Notes under the pieces: generated by a model
Seen by the model: the letters and a program-made list of their open reading frames with translations, nothing else
What the model was told of the DNA's origin: nothing
Databases searched by the model: none
Source: an uncultured Collinsella sp.
GTDB taxonomy: Bacteria > Actinomycetota > Coriobacteriia > Coriobacteriales > Coriobacteriaceae
Direction: 5' to 3'
NCBI GenBank assembly: GCA_900552185.1
Contig: URYT01000026.1
Coordinates: 1 to 15,828 of the forward strand
Length of the DNA: 15,828 nt
Shown here: positions 14,640-15,828 of the stretch, piece by piece
How positions within the stretch are numbered: the first letter of the stretch is position 1
Layout: each line of letters opens with the position of its first letter
Position numbers and translations under genes: made by a program

Positions 14640-14831
14640 ATGCCTAAGATGAAGTCCCACAGCGGCACCAAGAAGCGTTTCCGCAAGACTGGTACCGGCA
14701 AGCTTATGCGCGCCAAGGCTTTCAAGAGCCACATCCTGAGCAAGAAGTCCACCAAGCGTAAGCGTGGCTTCCGTCAGGAGACCGAGATCGCCGCTGCCGA
14801 CCGCAAGGTCATCAAGTCGCGTCTCGCCTAA
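14640..14831 (+). CDS. rpmI: 50S ribosomal protein L35
   Basis: This 63-residue, very basic protein matches L35 along its whole usual length: MPKMKSHSGTKKRF at the start, RAKAFKSHILSKKSTKRKR in the middle. It is part of the 50S subunit. AAGGAG (14628-14633) is 6 bases before the ATG. It follows infC by 32 bases in the standard infC-rpmI-rplT operon. Confidence 0.98.
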   Translation: MPKMKSHSGTKKRFRKTGTGKLMRAKAFKSHILSKKSTKRKRGFRQETEIAAADRKVIKSRLA

Positions 14832-14877
14832 GTTCGCGTTCCCGTTTTTCGTTTTACCGTCTAGGAGTTGATAGAAC

Positions 14878-15237
14878 ATGGCACGTATTAAGCGCGCTGT
14901 TGCCGCCAAGAAGAAGCGCCGTACCGTTATGCACCGTGCGAAGGGTTACTACGGTGCCGCTTCGCGTACTTACAAGCATGCTAAAGAGCAGGTCCAGCAC
15001 TCCCTGCAGTATCAGTATCGTGATCGCCGCAACAAGAAGCGCGAGATCCGCTCTCTCTGGATCACCCGTATCAACGCTGCCGCTCGCCTGAACGACATCT
15101 CTTACTCTCAGTTCATGCACGGCCTGAAGGTTGCCGGCATCGAGCTCGACCGTAAGGTCCTGGCTCAGATGGCTTACGAGGACATCGAGTCCTTCAACGA
15201 GCTGGCTGCCATTGCCAAGAAGGCTCTCGAGGCCTAA
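14878..15237 (+). CDS. rplT: 50S ribosomal protein L20
   Basis: The 119-residue protein is full-length L20, a 23S rRNA-binding protein required early in 50S assembly; in other bacteria it also represses its own operon. Typical segments are MARIKRAV, AKGYYGAASR, RDRRNKKREIR, WITRINAAAR and the C-terminal GIELDRKVLAQMAYED. AGGAG (14863-14867) lies 10 bases before the ATG. It is the last gene of the operon, 46 bases after rpmI and just before a terminator. Confidence 0.98.
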   Translation: MARIKRAVAAKKKRRTVMHRAKGYYGAASRTYKHAKEQVQHSLQYQYRDRRNKKREIRSLWITRINAAARLNDISYSQFMHGLKVAGIELDRKVLAQMAYEDIESFNELAAIAKKALEA

Positions 15238-15257
15238 TAGATTCTGTTGAATCGCTA

Positions 15258-15295
15258 GGGGAGTGTCGCACTGTGCGCGGCACTCCCTCTTTTTA
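15258..15295 (+). terminator. Intrinsic terminator of the infC-rpmI-rplT operon
   Basis: GGGAGTG (15259-15265) pairs with CACTCCC (15281-15287), with TCGC/GCGG extending the stem, and TCTTTTT follows. It begins 20 bases after the rplT stop. Confidence 0.9.
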
Positions 15296-15774
15296 TCTAG
15301 AGTGCTGGTTTATATAGCAAAAGCGCGGGTAGATAGACACTTACAGGTGACCGATCTTTATATATCTCTTAATCGAAGGGTCATCATCTGATACGCGCAG
15401 TATTTCTGCACCAGTCTTTCTATTACTTATATAGGAAGCGATAAGTTGTGTAGGACTTGTGAAGAGTGGAATTGACGTGCCACATCGCTTCGCGGTCTGG
15501 CAATATATCTCCTTGCCGCGCGGCCCGGTCGGACCGGATCAGCCGCGGGGCGTGCACCTTGAGAACCGGATACTGCGAGGATGGGCACACCAGGTGTGTC
15601 GCATCCGGGCAGACATCGAACCATTTGAAATGGTCTAACTTGGATTTGTTTTTCGCAAGGCCGCCGAGAGGCGGCCCCGAGAAATTCCTTTTCCTATACT
15701 AAAACCATATGAATCGAACGGAACCGATCAGCGAATGACTGAGAGGACCGGACGGGCTCGAAGCCCATATATTT
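15296..15774 (+). promoter_or_regulatory. Upstream and leader region of the rRNA operon
   Basis: These 479 bases hold no supported protein gene. The first 150 are AT-rich (TATATAG, TATATA), and a TTGACG (15472-15477) could be a -35 but lacks a well-spaced -10. TATACT (15695-15700) is a possible -10, about 75 bases before mature 16S, without a good -35. Hairpins, each seen as complementary arms, are at 15579-15606 (GGATG/CATCC with CACACC/GGTGTG), 15620-15634 (ACCATTT-G-AAATGGT), 15659-15676 (GGCCGCC-GAGA-GGCGGCC, extended by 15649-15655 and 15678-15684) and 15754-15766 (GGGCT-CGA-AGCCC). The last may be part of the 16S processing leader. Confidence 0.55.
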
Positions 15775-15828
15775 TGGACGGAGAGTTCGATCCTGGCTCA
15801 GGATGAACGCTGGCGGCGCGCCTAACAC
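15775..15828 (+). rRNA. rrs: 16S ribosomal RNA, 5' end only
   Basis: The 16S start is unmistakable: GAGAGTTCGATCCTGGCTCA (15781-15800), then GGATGAACGCTGGCGGCG. Aligning to E. coli numbering puts base 1 near 15775; the exact mature end is an estimate. Only 54 bases are present and the gene continues beyond the right edge. Confidence 0.97.

Noticed and set aside
15466..15702. 78-codon plus-strand frame in the rRNA leader
   Set aside because: It has no ribosome site, is Arg/Ser/Cys-rich without motifs and covers several hairpins of the rRNA leader.
1..15828. CRISPR array, insertion sequence, prophage or attachment site
   Set aside because: I saw no regularly spaced short direct repeats, transposase or integrase, and no duplicated tRNA end next to the tRNA-Leu gene.

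Overview
This window most likely comes from the chromosome of a member of the Coriobacteriia (Actinomycetota), probably Collinsella or a close relative. I infer this from the high G+C housekeeping genes, the codon use, the style of the intergenic inverted repeats and the first 54 bases of a 16S rRNA gene at the right edge. No database search was possible, so the genus is a guess. Apart from the first gene, the window is mostly ordinary core chromosome, with no CRISPR array, prophage or insertion sequence.

Layout. (1) 1-1345, minus strand: the N-terminal 448 codons of a secreted, Asp-rich, propeller-like protein that runs off the left edge and is clearly more AT-rich than everything else. (2) 1346-1601: a divergent intergenic region with a 12-bp palindrome and a 22-bp-arm inverted repeat. 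(3) 1602-3083, plus: cutC and a GalT/HIT-like DUF4931 gene, packed as an operon. (4) 3111-4109, minus: a BASS-family transporter, convergent with that pair. (5) 4385-10816, plus: a RecJ exonuclease fused to a RecQ-type helicase, then a bifunctional (p)ppGpp synthetase/hydrolase (Rel) 15 bases later, then a metallo-beta-lactamase-fold hydrolase. This resembles the recJ-relA neighbourhood of many Gram-positive bacteria, without apt and dtd between them. (6) 11012-11878: class II fructose-bisphosphate aldolase, followed by a very long inverted repeat and a decayed tandem copy of its right half. (7) 12230-13663: a cytoplasmic transglutaminase-fold protein. (8) 13703-13789: tRNA-Leu(CAA) and its terminator. 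(9) 13832-15295: the infC-rpmI-rplT translation operon, with a structured leader and terminator. (10) 15296-15828: the rRNA leader region and the start of 16S rRNA.

The most interesting signals are in the infC operon. A good Shine-Dalgarno sequence (GGAGG) lies 8 bases before an in-frame ATA codon exactly where IF3 homology begins, while the ATG further upstream has no ribosome site. That suggests a rare non-AUG start that IF3 could use to control its own synthesis. Immediately upstream sits an intrinsic-terminator hairpin whose 3' arm can also pair with two earlier leader segments, as in a classic attenuator. Other points of interest are the RecJ-RecQ fusion with a possible upstream short ORF and start-site palindrome, the two inverted-repeat elements, and the low-G+C Asp-rich secreted protein.
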